Shown: positions 51,301 through 62,619, counted from the stretch's first letter. The stretch is DNA of 64,000 bases from Ziziphus jujuba (GCF_031755915.1 NC_083386.1:23235001-23299000), one strand, 5' to 3'. A program made the numbers and translations. Notes: generated by a model not told the origin, from the sequence alone.

Positions 51301-52231
51301 AAATGACAATGAAGGTACTTATTTTATGAGAATATAACTCACCTTTTCTCGAGGCCCTGCACGTCGAAAATGTACTCCTCTAGGACTATCTTTTTGAACA
51401 ACAATCTGAAGCCAAAGCTTTCATAAAAATCATTGGACATGTATTTGGAATTTACTTAAAAAACCAAAAAAAAAAAAAAAAAACAGATACTTCCATATTT
51501 GCCTATATATATATATATATTTCTTCATTATTTTCTTTTAAAAAAAAATAATAATACACAGTACAGATAAGTAAAAATCATTGACATTTATTTTCTTCTT
51601 TCACTCTACAAACTCCAAACAAGAAAATCAGAAAAAATAATTTTAAAAAAAATAGATATAAACAAAAAAGAAAGAAGAAGACAAACGTAACATATAAAAA
51701 ATACTGGGGAAATTAAAAAATTGTTTAATTTTGTAACTTACATTTTCAGCAACCACGTCTTCAGTCGTTACAAAAGTTTTCCTATCCAAATAGAAAAAGT
51801 ATGTAATACAATTAGAGCAATTAGAAACCAAAAATTTCTCAAAGCCCATAAAAATGTAAAATCTCAGCAAGTAAGGAAAAAAAAAAAAAAAAAAAAAAGG
51901 AACAGAAAAAACTTACTTGACAAGCCCATAAGATTGGGTTTTTTTCTGCAGAGGATTTGGATATGACTGAAGAAAAAAAAGACAAACCGACATTCAACAC
52001 AAAGAAATTATAAAAAAAAAAATATGGACAAAAAAAGAGAGAAGTGAAATTACAGGCAAATCCGGGAGGAAATTGGTCAAATGAGGAACATCTTCGAGGA
52101 CAAATCCGTCATTAAGAATGTGAAAGCTGGAGTTTTGGGGTTGAGATTGGGATTTGATGGAGTTGAAAGAGCGCCAATTAGACGGAAGGCTACGGAAACT
52201 TCGGGGTTTGAAAAAGGATTTAGGCGAAGCT

Positions 52232-52263
<32 letters not shown>

Positions 52264-52374
52264 TGAAGAAGATAGAATTGAAGCTTGGGATTTTGATCGG
52301 ATTGGAGTAGGAGGTGATACCGGTAACGAAGTAGATGTTTTCGAATAACCAAAACAGCAAACTTTCAAGTCCAT
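46254..52374 (-). CDS. ATP-dependent 6-phosphofructokinase, chloroplast type (PFK4/PFK5-like)
   Basis: Phosphorylates fructose 6-phosphate to fructose 1,6-bisphosphate in plastid glycolysis. I read 14 GT-AG exons in transcript order: 52054-52374, 51917-51966, 51742-51781, 51343-51405, 51118-51255, 50625-50783, 50450-50503, 50289-50357, 49915-50044, 49757-49797, 48936-49160, 47956-48004, 46961-47115, 46254-46418. They join to 1659 nt with all phases agreeing and give 552 residues, close to the plastid paralogues. Residues 1-80 are Ser- and Arg-rich with a Ser run (about 35-48), as in a transit peptide. [17 protein letters not shown] begins the conserved part. Catalytic and binding motifs are TCGGLCPG (172-179), GGDGT (262-266), PKTIDND (290-296, with the catalytic Asp) and MGRYSG (337-342). 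[18 protein letters not shown] and HAYIPIS favour PFK4/PFK5 over cytosolic forms. The first ATG is at 52374, because the longer frame starts with TTG. A CT-rich leader precedes it. Intron 12 carries a duplicated exon end (see findings). Confidence 0.93.
47466..47974. repeat. Tandem duplication across PFK intron 12 and the end of exon 12
   Basis: Unit A (47466-47777) and unit B (47778-47974) start GCATATAAT and end TTCAAATTTAT. They share TTTTCTCTTAAGTTTTTG, TGAGGATGATATTAG-like and AGTACATTTCAGCAT blocks. Unit A is 115 bases longer because of an internal segment (about 47535-47645) missing from B. Unit B ends inside exon 12, so unit A holds an extra copy of the last 19 exon bases and the 5' splice site (47757-47777). 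Confidence 0.8.
48309..48336. repeat. Poly-A tract (A28) in PFK intron 11
   Basis: A pure run of 28 A on the + strand, poly-T in the PFK transcript. A slippage-prone intronic tract. Confidence 0.9.
52222..52272 (-). repeat. Coding trinucleotide repeat in the PFK transit peptide
   Basis: GAA/GAG-type triplets on the + strand encode a run of about 14 Ser in the predicted transit peptide. Length changes would keep the frame and alter only the transit region. Confidence 0.85.
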
Positions 52375-53449
52375 AGAGAGAGAGAGAGAGAGAGAAATTT
52401 TACCCAAAAAAACAAACAAAGCGACCGACAAAGGAGCAGAGGAGAGGAATAGAGGAATTGAAAAATGAGTTGCCGACAAGATAGCCGGAGCGATTCCAGA
52501 GTAAGGAAGCGTTTGAATTCAAAAGCCTTTTAATGGAGAGGAAGGAGTACGTGTAGTGCACGGATGCCCAATCGCGTGTGAGGAAATGAGAATGGTCAAA
52601 ATTTATTGGAGTTTTTTAGATTTTGTACAAGAAGTCAAATTTGACACTTGGAAGGTGGAAATGGCTATGATTGGGTTAAACATAACAGAAAATGAAAATA
52701 TGGAATCATAGGTAGTGGATTCGTCAAAGGTATATAAACTGATGATATGGATTAAGAGAGATTCACTAATAAAGATTTTTATTTTTATTTTTTTACTACT
52801 ATTTTGGTTTTGGTTTTTAGATTTTGTACTATTTTTAACCGAAATTTATCTAAATTAATCTTTGTTTAAGTTGTAAAAGTTGTGTTTAATTGGTTCTCTT
52901 TGTCTATTCTATAAATAGATCAAAGTGAATCAGTGTTTTCATCTAATTAAGGAAATACATTTACATATACATATGTACACATATTCAATGAAAAATGTCT
53001 ACCAGAAAAACTCATATTATTCGTCAAAACCCAATTCCTAAGTGTAAGATTTTGAACCTTTGATTGGCATCAAAAGGACAAATAGAAGCGAGGGACCATT
53101 TGAAGAAATAGAAGAAGTCTCTTACCGTCGAAGAGAAAGATGGGTCTCCAAGATCTTCAAGCTAGAAAGGGAATTTGGGAAAATAAGGAAATGGGTATGA
53201 AAAATTTTGAAGCTTCAGAGGGAGATGAGAGAGAAAGAGGAAGATTGTGAAGCAAAGTAGAGATAAAGAGAGTGTATGAGCCGCAAAACGGGAATGTGAA
53301 GAGCTTAGAGAGAGTATGAATGAATATAGGATCAAAGTTCTTCAATTTATACCGTATTGGAGGTTTATAATCCCTAGTATTACGATTGTGGTTTCCCTGA
53401 TGAAGCTTTTCTTTTTGCTTTATTCCTTCCTTCTTGCTTTGGGTTGGCT
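52375..53449. other. PFK upstream region and LINE boundary
   Basis: The first ~120 bases hold the CT-rich PFK leader (GA run at 52375-52397 on the + strand) and proximal promoter. I see no convincing TATA box on the minus strand. From about 53050 the sequence is purine-rich (AGAGAGA-type) and may be the 5' untranslated part of the LINE that follows, but I could not find its 5' end. Confidence 0.45.
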
Positions 53450-56025
53450 TTTTCTCATAAGCAAAGTTTTAAGATCTCAGAACTTGAGCTCACAGCTAAT
53501 GTTGATGGTGCAGAGGTTGTTTCCCAACTGTCTTTGGTTGGTAAGTTGATTACAAACAAGATTATTCAGAGAAGTGCGGCTCAAATATTATTAAGAGGGT
53601 TTGGCTCACCCAGCACCTGGTAAACGTCCAAAAAGTTTGTCCTAATACTTTTGTCTTAAAGATCGAAACAGAGTATGGATAAAGAGGCCAAGGTCGTTCA
53701 ACAAAGCACACCTTCTATTGAAGGAGTGTAGCCCCCAGATGGCTTTTAAAGATGTCAACTATGACCACTTTTCCTTTTGGGTTTAGATTCATAGTCTACC
53801 CTTGCTGTTCATGACAAAAGATAATGCCATTAAGACAGGTGGTCTGTTTGAAAAGGTCATACATTGTGAAACTCCGTCACACGCTAACATTATTGGCATG
53901 AATATATCAGGCTTCAAGTGGAAATTGATGTTTGGACATGTTCCTTACTCTGCAACTCTTAGGTGGAGTGCCCTTCTACCAAGCCAGAATTTGAATTTGA
54001 ATATTGGCCAGTTCATTAAAGGAACTTGGGATTAGTCATTAGAAAGCACTCAGGGTTTGGCCTAAGTCAAAAAAGAGTTTAGGGGAAAAAGATGGCTGAA
54101 GGGGTTAGCCTGTCAAGTGGTGGAGCTAGCATGAAAGTCCAGACTGACTGCACTCCTTGACAAGCTAGGAGATTTGTGAGAGGACTCAAGTTACAAGAAG
54201 TGGAAGTTCCCAAAGATGGTACCGGTGTAGATCAGGTAGTTTCGGCTAAGGAGGCGGGCTTAACCATGCCCCCCACCTCCTGATGAAACTATTCTCTTGG
54301 AACTGTAGAAGACGGGGGAGATCTTTTTCAGTTCATAGCTTGAAAAGGCCAATGAGAAAGTACTCTCCATCGTGGATGTTCCTCTGTGAAACAAAATGTA
54401 GTAGAGTTAGAATCGAATAATTCAGTTTAATTTCTAATTTTGATCAGTTTGTGGTGGTAGATTCTACTGAAGGTGGTGATGGTCTTGCATTGGGTTGGAA
54501 CAATGACCTTGCTTGGAAGGTCATTTATACATGCAATAGGATTATTGGGGTTGAAGTCCTATCCAGTGATGGCTCTCCTTGGAGCATGTGGATAGGAAGA
54601 ATCAAAGTTCTTTCTGGTTGGAACCATCCAATGCTATTTCCTCAAGGCACAAGGCTTAGGTTTTCATAAGGGATTTTAATGAAGTGGTTGATAAGTATGA
54701 GAAGTTTAAAGGTAGATGTGTTAGTAGTAGCTCATACGGTTACCTACGAAATTTAGTTCCTGCTTTTAGAGCTATTGATTTAGGGTTCATTGGCAATCTC
54801 TTCACTTCGTAAAACAATATAGGCGGATTTGCTAGCATTAAAGAAAGATTAGACAGAGCCTTTGTTAGCCATGATTGGAGAGTTCTTTTCCCCTAAGCAA
54901 GTGTGGTTCATTTGACTGCTAATAAATCGGATCACTGCCCTATTGTTAATTGTTCACTTGATCACCCAAGTAGGCCCAAATTCTTTCACTTCTTCAAAGC
55001 GTGGACAAAGGACCCAACTTGTGGCATGGTCATTCAAGAAGTTTGGGATAGAGTTAAGGCTAAAAACAGAAGAATCTCACTAAATGCTAAAGTAGGAAGA
55101 ATAGCTAGAGCCTTGAAAGTTTGGAATAAAAAGGTCTTTGGTTGGTGCCAATCTAAAATGAGAGAGCTAAAAGACAAGTTGGTGTTTATTCGCAGTCTTA
55201 ACCCCTATGAAGAGGTTACCAGAATTAAGTAGAATACCATCTCTGACTTGGAAGAATGGATTGTTGATTAGAATCAATGTGGAGGCAGAAGTCCAAGGAG
55301 TTGTGGCTGAATGTTGGAGACTGCAATTTGAAATTCTTTCATTCTTCCATGGTTACGAATTGTAAACTATATTTATTAGAGGTATTCAGAATGATTCTAG
55401 TGAATGAATGGTAAGAAAGCAGATAATTGATTAATGATTTCTTGGTTAGTAAATTCGAATATCTATACAAAGCTGAAAATATAAGGGTGAGTCCCGTCGT
55501 TAAAGATTTGATCCCTCTCTATGTCTTTGATCTGGAGAATGATGGTCTTTGTGTTATTCCCCAACCCAGTGAAATTTTGGATGTGGCATGCTTACAATCT
55601 TTTATTGGAAATATTGGGAACTATAGGGGAGGATGTTACAAGATTGGTATAAAATGTTTCACCACAGGGAAGATCTTGAAGCTACCAACTCAGCATTCTG
55701 TGTTTTGATTCGAAAAAAGAAGTATTTCTTTAAATTTGATCACATAAGGCCCATTAGCTTGTGTGATACTGTATACAAAGTGGTTTAAAAAATTCTGTCT
55801 AATAGACTTAAACCTTTCATGGATAGTATTATTTCCACCCATCAAGCTGCTTTCGTCACAGATTGGTGAATTGGAGAGAATCATATTTACTTGAAGAAGT
55901 GGTGTATTCGATGAGGAAGAAAAGAGGAGTGAATGGCCTATTGGGTTACCATTGATATGTAAAAGGCCTATAAGAGAGTTGATTGGAGAGCTTTCTCATT
56001 TATCTTTCGTTTAATATGGGTTCTC
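53450..56025 (+). pseudogene. L1-type LINE relic, 5' part (DUF4283-like, endonuclease, RT start)
   Basis: Three domains of a plant non-LTR retrotransposon can be read in shifting frames. From about 53480 comes a DUF4283-type N-terminal region, with VGKLITNK and, at about 53790-53870, HSLPLLFMTKDNAIKTGGL. From about 54290 there is an endonuclease/exonuclease/phosphatase region: LFSWNCRRRG, FLCETK, GLALGWNNDLAW near 54480, and ANKSDHCPIVNCSLDHP near 54920. From about 55735 comes the start of the reverse transcriptase, FDHIRPISLCDTVYKVV followed by ILSNRLKPFMDSIISTHQAAF. Many stops and frameshifts show it is dead. At 56025 the copia element interrupts it, and the reverse transcriptase resumes at 62620. 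Confidence 0.8.
56021..56025. repeat. Copia target-site duplication, left copy
   Basis: TTCTC before the left LTR. The right flank reads TTCTT (62620-62624), a 5-bp duplication with one mismatch. Confidence 0.65.
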
Positions 56026-56504
56026 TGTTAGATGAATTAATATTTGTGAACTTAGCATAATCAATTACTCACTTACAGGGTCCATTTATGTCATTAATGA
56101 AACTGATTTATTTTAATATTTTATAATAGAACTCTTTATCACACATTTTCTATAAGACTCCAGTTGATCCATTAGACTAAAGGACCAACTCTTTTTATAA
56201 GCCCAATAACTTATCTATATTTTTTCTATTATTAAATTATTATTATTTTATATGTGTTAAAAATTAATGGATATGTCTAACTTGCAGAGACTATAAAAGA
56301 TTTAGGACAAGCAAACAAGCATATGATATACAGTATTTTGAGATTAGGGTTTCAGAGATCAGTAATGTATCCATAGGTACTATTTTACATTGGTTTCTAT
56401 TTAGCAGGATTAAAAATTTAATTTATCAATAGCTGCATTTAGAGGTTAGTAATTTGATATTTAATGAAACTTATTATGTATGTTTAAATCCATAAATTCT
56501 AACA
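56026..56504 (+). repeat. Left LTR of the copia element
   Basis: 479 bp, TG...CA. It contains a TATAAAA promoter box at 56292-56298, the expected U3/R position, which is matched in the right LTR near 62394-62400. Confidence 0.9.
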
Positions 56505-56506
56505 AT

Positions 56507-56518
56507 TGATATCAGAGC
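56507..56518 (+). other. Primer-binding site (initiator tRNA-Met type)
   Basis: TGATATCAGAGC two bases after the left LTR. It differs by one base from TGGTATCAGAGC, the standard plant copia site complementary to the 3' end of initiator tRNA-Met. Confidence 0.85.
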
Positions 56519-57930
56519 TTGGTTTATATGCATAATAAATTTTCCTTCCAATTTGTCTTCGTTGTATTTTGATTATACTCGGATTGCTACTATATGTTTT
56601 ATTCGGCCATTGATCTTTGATTGTGTAAATTGATTACATTATTTTCCTCCTTATGAGTCTGTGGTTCTAGAACTCAAATATGTGATTTACGTTGCTTTAC
56701 ATTAATTTTTCTTTTCTTTTCTTTTCTTGATTTGTATACATGTGTAAATTATAAGATTCAAGATTATGTAGTCTGTATATACATGCCCAATTGCTATTAA
56801 TCAAAAAAAAAAAAAAAAAAACCTTGTAAATATTGGGCGTGTATTTGTTTTGCAAAATTTTGGGAAAAATTTGTTTTGGACGAATTCATGATCTGGGTTA
56901 ACTTGGAAATTGTTTTTCGGTTTGAATGGAGTGAATTAGACTAATTAATTTGGTGCAAAACCTTGTAAAATCGATTATTTATGAACCTTCCATGGCCGAA
57001 TGTTTTCTTGCTTGGGTGTTTGCTTTGAGTTAAATTTGAATCAAATTGTTTTGTGGAAACTGTTACCTATGGAGAGATGAACCGAACGCCGCTTGTATCT
57101 TCGAAAATGATGGCCGGAACGGCGAGATATGGTCGGGTAAAACTTCTGGTCGAGTGACCTGTTTGGACTGGAACTGGGTCGCCCATGACCCGGTTGCCTG
57201 AAGGAGACGAAAGAAATGGCATGCATTTTAGCCTGCTGATGTCATCGTGCCGATGTCAGCACGACGTGTCATTTGCTAACGTCAGCAGCCGAAATTATAA
57301 AATAAAAGAGAAAAAAAATTGTTATTTACTTGTTTATTGGTAATTAGTTCATTTATTTATTTGTTTAGTTATTTTATTCCAAATTTATTGAATTAAATTA
57401 AATATCTATATTTGGAGAATTTGATTGTGTTAGCTTTCCCTAAAGAGGTTTTGTGCCTAGTTGGTATAGTAATGTGTAATTTTAGGTACTCACCTGTCGT
57501 GAGATTTATTTTATCTGTATTATGTGTACCAATGTAATGTATGTTGGCATAGTGAATGGGATATCATATATTTGCTTATTTCATGAAATTGCCAATATGT
57601 TATTTTTCTACCACTTATTAAGCAGGATCTATACGGTAACCAAGCTACCTTGTCAGTAGTTTTAGTTGTTTTATATGACGTTTGGAATGGTAGTGGAAGT
57701 TGATTGAATGTCATGAATCGCAGGTTCTGAGTTACCCTGTCAGTGATTCAGTTTAATGCATTTGATTATGGTTTTTGGTTGACTGTTCCTGGCCCGTGAA
57801 AGGGTATCTTTAGTGCTACAAAGACCCTAGCGAAATTGATTTTATATTTTATGTTGAGGGGTTGGAAAATAGTTATTGTTTTATATATTAAATGTTTGTT
57901 TGTATCTATTATTTTAACAGTTAGTAGCAC
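56519..57930 (+). other. Copia leader region
   Basis: Non-coding internal 5' part of the element. Around 57090-57290 it is GC-richer and holds repeated TGATGTCATCGTGCCGATG and GATGTCAGCACGACG-type motifs, seen in leaders of this copia class. No gene. Confidence 0.6.
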
Positions 57931-58545
57931 CCCGAATGTTCTGTCTCTGATTACCATGATGAAATTGGATGGGATAAATTATCATAAGTGGAAAAAGACT
58001 GGTTATGAATTTGACCTTTATGAAATTGGATTTGGCCTTGGAGATAGATCCACTAGAGATACTAATTGATGAGAGTAGTACAACAATTAGGGGATAGATC
58101 CACCAGAGATACTAATTGATGAGAGTAGTACAGCAATTAGGAAACTTTATGAGGAATGGAAATATTCTAATAAGTGCTGCATGATGATGATGGACAATCA
58201 TATGGATGAATCAATTTATGCAAGTATTCCAAAGGTGGAACTGCAAAGGAACTTCTTGAGGAGATAGGAAAGAAATTTGTCAAGTTTGATATGAATGAGA
58301 AGCATTATTATTTGGACCTTTTAAATAATACTAAGTATCATGATGCTTATCACATAGGATAAAGGAAAAAGTACTTCAATGGAATGTATAGTTACTGCAA
58401 TAAAGCTAGACACAAGAATATAGATTGTTTGCATTTAAAGGGAAAGTAAGAAAATAAAGGGGATGATAAGGCAAAGGGGGCCAACCAATCTTGAGCAGCA
58501 TGTTTATATGGGAGATAGCTCAAGAGTGAAGGTGGATATGATTTG
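57931..58545 (+). pseudogene. Copia GAG relic
   Basis: Begins near SSTPNVLSLITMMKLDGINY (about 57920-57980), continuing with HKWKKTGYEF, the usual copia GAG opening. It is interrupted by a 50-bp tandem duplication at 58043-58142 that brings in stops. The zinc-knuckle region near 58395-58435 reads CNKARHKNIDC, so the first CxxC cysteine is lost. A protease cannot be read with confidence. Confidence 0.75.
58043..58142 (+). repeat. 50-bp tandem duplication in the copia GAG
   Basis: GATAGATCCACTAGAGATAC at 58043 recurs at 58093 with one change, and the rest of the unit is nearly identical. 50 is not a multiple of three, so the duplication shifts the frame. Confidence 0.9.
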
Positions 58546-58555
58546 AACAGTCAAG

Positions 58556-59470
58556 TTGAAGCTTGCCACTGGATATGTTTTAGAATTACAAGAAGTTTCC
58601 TATGTACCCTCAATTAGGAGGAACTTATTATCTATCTCACTTTTAGATAGTCAAAGGTCTAATTTTTTGTTTGGAAATAACAAAATTGAAATGTATAAAG
58701 ACAGTAAATTTGTTGGTTTGGAAACTTTATGTGGCAATTTATATAGACTTGATTTATTTAGTAATGGTCTCAATTCTTCTATTAATTCTGTTGTTGCCCC
58801 TATTATTGCTTCTAAACATCCAATAGTTAATGATATTTCTTCAATGTTATGGCATAAGCGTTTGGGACATATTTCTAGACACATGATGGAAAGGTTAGTG
58901 AAGGATGGAATACTTTCTAATCTTGATTTCTCCGATCTGTCGACTTGTGTAGAATGTGTGAAAAGGAAGCTAACTTCCAAGGTTAGAAAGGATAAAATAG
59001 TAATGTGTGGAGATATTTTGGAATTAATCCATACTGACATATGTGGACTTTTCACTCCAACTCGTTTAGGTGGTTATAGGTATTTTATTACCTTCATTGA
59101 TGATTTTTCTCGTTATGGATATGTTGAGCTTATTCTTGAGAAGTTAGATTCTTTAGATGCTTTTAAGAAGTTTAAGATAAAGAAAGAAGTTCAAAAAAAT
59201 AAAAAGATAAAGGCTGTGAGGTCTGATAGAGGTGGTGAATTTTATGGCAGATATGATGAGATTGGACGGAATCCAGGGCCTTTTGCAATATATTTACATG
59301 AGTGTGGCATTGATGCGCAATATACAATGCCTAGTACGCCTCAGCAGAATGGCATAACTGATAGGAGAAATCGCACTTTGTTGGATATTATGCAATCTAT
59401 TTTGGCAAATTCTAGTTTACCAGATTATTTGTGGGGAGATTCTTTAAGGAGGCGGTTTATATTTTGAATT
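58556..59470 (+). pseudogene. Copia integrase relic
   Basis: Open for about 303 codons. It shows the GAG-pre-integrase segment with LWHKRLGHISRHMMERL (about residues 98-114) and a zinc-binding CVECVKRK. The integrase core follows with HTD, then RSDRGGEF, then QQNGITDRRNRTL. At the position where the family has the catalytic Glu (ERRN) it reads Asp (DRRN), which should impair or abolish activity. The frame ends at a stop near 59467, and fragments of the same polyprotein continue beyond it. Confidence 0.88.
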
Positions 59471-60790
59471 AAGTACCAAGTAAATCCGTTTCTGACTCCT
59501 TTTGAGTTATGGTCAGGAAGAAAGCCTAATTTGCACAATTTTCGAGTATGGGGTTGCAAAACTGAAGTAAGGATTTATAATCCCCAAATTAAGAAGTTGG
59601 ATCCTAAAACTATCAGTGGATATTTTGTTGGTTATTGTATTGGATCTAGGGGTTCAAGATTCTTTTATCCATCTCACACCACCAAAATTGTATAATCAGA
59701 CAAGTCTGTTTATTTTGAAGATGATTTTGAGTTTAATGATAGTAATGGTCCAAGGGAACCTCAATTTAGAAAAGAAAATGTATTCATTCCCAGTGTTGTT
59801 GTTCCTAATAGAGATATTATTAATCCAGTAGTTGATGAACCAGTAGTTGGTCAGGATGAACCAATTAATGAAGAGCAGGATATTCCAGTTATTGCAGATA
59901 CTGATATGCCTTTGAGAAGGTTACAAAGGACTAGGATGTCTGCTATTCCTGATGACTATGAGATTTACTTGCAGGAGCATGATTTTGGGATAAGTAATGA
60001 TTCAAATCCAGTCACTTATGAGAAAGTCATAAGCAGTTCGCATTCAAATTTTTGGTTGGATGCAATGGAAGATGAAATGAAATCCATGGCATCAAATGGT
60101 GTTTGGAATTTGGTTGAGTTACCAGAGGGTAGTAAGCCTATAGGGTGCAAATGAGTCTTTAAGACTAAAAGAGACTCTAATGGTCAAGTGGAGAGATATA
60201 AGACTAGACTTGTAGCCAAAGGGTTTATTCAAAAAGAAGGAATTGATTACACAGAGACATTCTCTCCTGTATCCACAAAGGATTCTTTTAGGATCATTAT
60301 GACAATTGTGGTGCATTATGATCTGGAGTTGCATCAGATGGATGTCAGAACTGCTTTTTTGAATGGTGATTTATTTGAGGATGTATACATGGTTCAACCT
60401 GTAGGCTTCCAGCAAACAGAGGATGGTAATTTGGTTTGTAAGCTTAAGAAGTCAATTTATGGTCTTAAACAAGCTTTGAGGCAATGATATCTAAAGTTTG
60501 ATGAGGTTGTCACAAAAAATTGCTTTAAGGATAATGTTGTTGATAGGTGCATATATATGAAGGTCAGTAGGAGTAGTTTTATATTTCTAGTATTGTATGT
60601 TGATAATATACTTTTAGCTACCAGTAACACTGACCTATTGGCTGAGACAAAGTAGATGTTGTGCAACCATTTTGATATGAAAGATCTTGGTTAGGCTTAT
60701 GTTGTTTTGGAATCAAGATTGTTCTAGATAGGACTAATTATGTGTTGCAGTTGTCTTAGAGAAGATATATTGATAGAATCTTTAAGAGAT
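59471..60790 (+). pseudogene. Copia reverse transcriptase relic
   Basis: Fragments in several frames: NSNFWLDAMEDEMKSMASNG near 60045, then RYKTRLVAKGFIQKEGIDY near 60195, LHQMDVRTAFLNGDLFEDVY near 60330 and KKSIYGLKQALRQ near 60447. The catalytic motif near 60595 reads YVDN instead of YVDD. Stops lie at about 60154, 60487 and 60655, so the enzyme is dead. Confidence 0.88.
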
Positions 60791-61571
60791 TTGATATGCA
60801 TAATTGTTCTCCTAGAAGTGTACCGGTCACGAAAGGTGAAATGTTTTCTAAGGATTAATGTCCCAAGAATGATAAAGAAAGGATGACAATGAGAAATGTT
60901 CAATATTCTTCAGCAGTGGGTAGTTTAATATATGCTCAAGTTTGTACACGGTCTGATATAGCTTTTGCTGTGGGTATGCTTGGTAGATTTATGAGCAATC
61001 TTGATCCTATTCATTATCAAGCAGTTAAGAAGGTCTTTAGGTATCTACAGGGTACTAAAGATCATATGTTAACATATTAATGTACCAACTTGCTTGATAT
61101 AGTTGGTTATAGTGATGCGATTATAAAAGCTATGTGGATGATAAGAAATCTACCACTGGATATATATTTATCATGGCAGAAGGTGTTGTGTCTTGGCAGA
61201 GTGTCAAATAGTCTATGACAGCATCCTCAACTATGGAGGCAGAATATGTGGCGTGTTATGAGGCTACTCGTCATGTAGTTTGGCTTCGGAATTTTATTCA
61301 TGATTTGGGAGTAGTTGACTCCATCTAGAGGCCTATTATGATGTATTGTGACAATACTGTAGCAGTGTCTTTCTCCAATAATTTAAAAAGTACTCCTGGT
61401 GCGTGGTACATTGATATAAAGTATTTTGTGGTTAAGGAGAAAGTTGAAGAATGCCTCATTATTGTTGTTCACACGCCTACTTACAGGATGGTGGCAGATC
61501 CACTGACCAAGGCCTTACCAGTAGGCATATTTGGGGAGCATGTATCCCGTATGGAATTGTTAGTCAGTTGA
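60791..61571 (+). pseudogene. Copia RNase H relic
   Basis: Shows YSSAVGSLIYAQVCTRSDIA near 60903, then VGMLGRFMSNL and VFRYLQGTKDH near 61033, the usual link between reverse transcriptase and RNase H. MMYCDNTVAVSFSNN near 61338 is the terminal RNase H block with the catalytic-type CDN. It is broken by a stop at 61080 and frameshifts. Confidence 0.85.
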
Positions 61572-62105
61572 GACTGCTGTGGGTCAGTGAGAGTTTGTTA
61601 TATTTTCTGCTATAATATCCATGTTGAGTATTATTTATTTCTTTGAGTATTTTGATATATTGATATATGTGGATCATTATTTATTTATGAAATGATTTAT
61701 TACACATATTATTGCTCATTATATTTACAGGTCTGTTTAGACTATTAGTCTATGTATATGTGTATGTTGATCCAGATGTATCATAATGAGTCCTTACTAC
61801 CTAGTTTGAGTATATTGTTGTATCCTGCCGATACACAATGTGTTCGAATAAAATGGTATTTGTGTGTTGGGGAATTGCACATGGTTAGGTAAATCTCTAC
61901 TACTTAGACTGAATTTATGGCATGCAAAATGCTCAGTTGAAATGGTATCATGTTTTGGAAGATTCACTGAAAGAATCTCTACTACCTAGTCTAGTATATT
62001 ATTATACCCTGTCGATATGCTATATATTTATATGAAATGGTATTATGGTTTGGAAAATTCTGTAGTAAGTGAGTTTGGATTATATATATAATGATTATGC
62101 AGTCT
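61572..62105 (+). repeat. Copia 3' non-coding region with internal repeat
   Basis: A ~187-bp diverged direct repeat. A block reading TACTACCTAGT and TATCCTGCCGATA-like sequence lies at about 61794-61833 and recurs at about 61980-62017. A shared AAATGGTAT motif lies at 61851, 61939 and 62036. Confidence 0.65.
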
Positions 62106-62116
62106 AAGTGGGAGAG
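62106..62116 (+). other. Polypurine tract
   Basis: AAGTGGGAGAG directly before the right LTR, the plus-strand primer site typical of plant copia elements. Confidence 0.85.
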
Positions 62117-62619
62117 TGTTAGATAAATTAATATTTATGGACTTAGCATAATCAGTTACTCACTTATAGAGCTCATTTATGCCATTAATGGGACTTGCTT
62201 ATTTTAATATTTTGTAGTAGGGTCATTGGTCACACACTCTCTATAAGACTCTAGTTGGTCCATTGGACTGGAGGACCAACTTTTTTTATAAGCCCAATGA
62301 CTTACCCATATTTTTTCTATTATTATTATATTTTTAAATTATTATTATTTTGAGTGTATTAAAAATTAATAGATAAATCTGACTTGCAGAGACTATAAAA
62401 GGTCTATGGTAAGCAAACAAATATATGATATACGATATTTTGATATTAGGATTTCAAAGATCAGAGTGATTTGAAAGTAGTGTATCCATAGGTACTATTT
62501 TACATTGGTTTCTATTTTGCAGGATTAAAAATTTAATTTATCAATAGCTGTATTTGAAAGATAATAATTTGATGTTTAATAAAATTTATTATATATGTTT
62601 AGATCCATAAATTCCAACA
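62117..62619 (+). repeat. Right LTR of the copia element
   Basis: 503 bp, TGTTAGAT...CCAACA. It is 24 bases longer than the left LTR, owing to small insertions near the AT-rich middle and near 62470. Confidence 0.9.

Larger units (their letters stand above)
56026..62619 (+). mobile_element. Complete but dead Ty1/copia retrotransposon nested in the LINE
   Basis: A 6594-bp element with two LTRs (56026-56504 and 62117-62619), each TGTTAGAT...AACA. It has a tRNA-iMet type primer site (56507-56518), a polypurine tract (62106-62116) and a decayed polyprotein in the order GAG, integrase, reverse transcriptase, RNase H. Integrase before reverse transcriptase defines Ty1/copia. The LTRs differ at roughly one base in seven over the first ~190 aligned bases, mostly transitions, so the insertion is old. 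It lies in the same orientation as the LINE. Confidence 0.93.

Noticed and set aside
46254..52374. Assignment to cytosolic PFK2/PFK3-type
   Set aside because: The long Ser-rich N-terminus and the [12 protein letters not shown] and HAYIPIS segments fit the plastid PFK4/PFK5 group better.
52375..52479. Longer N-terminus for PFK
   Set aside because: The extension starts with TTG and is CT-repeat leader sequence. The first ATG is at 52374.
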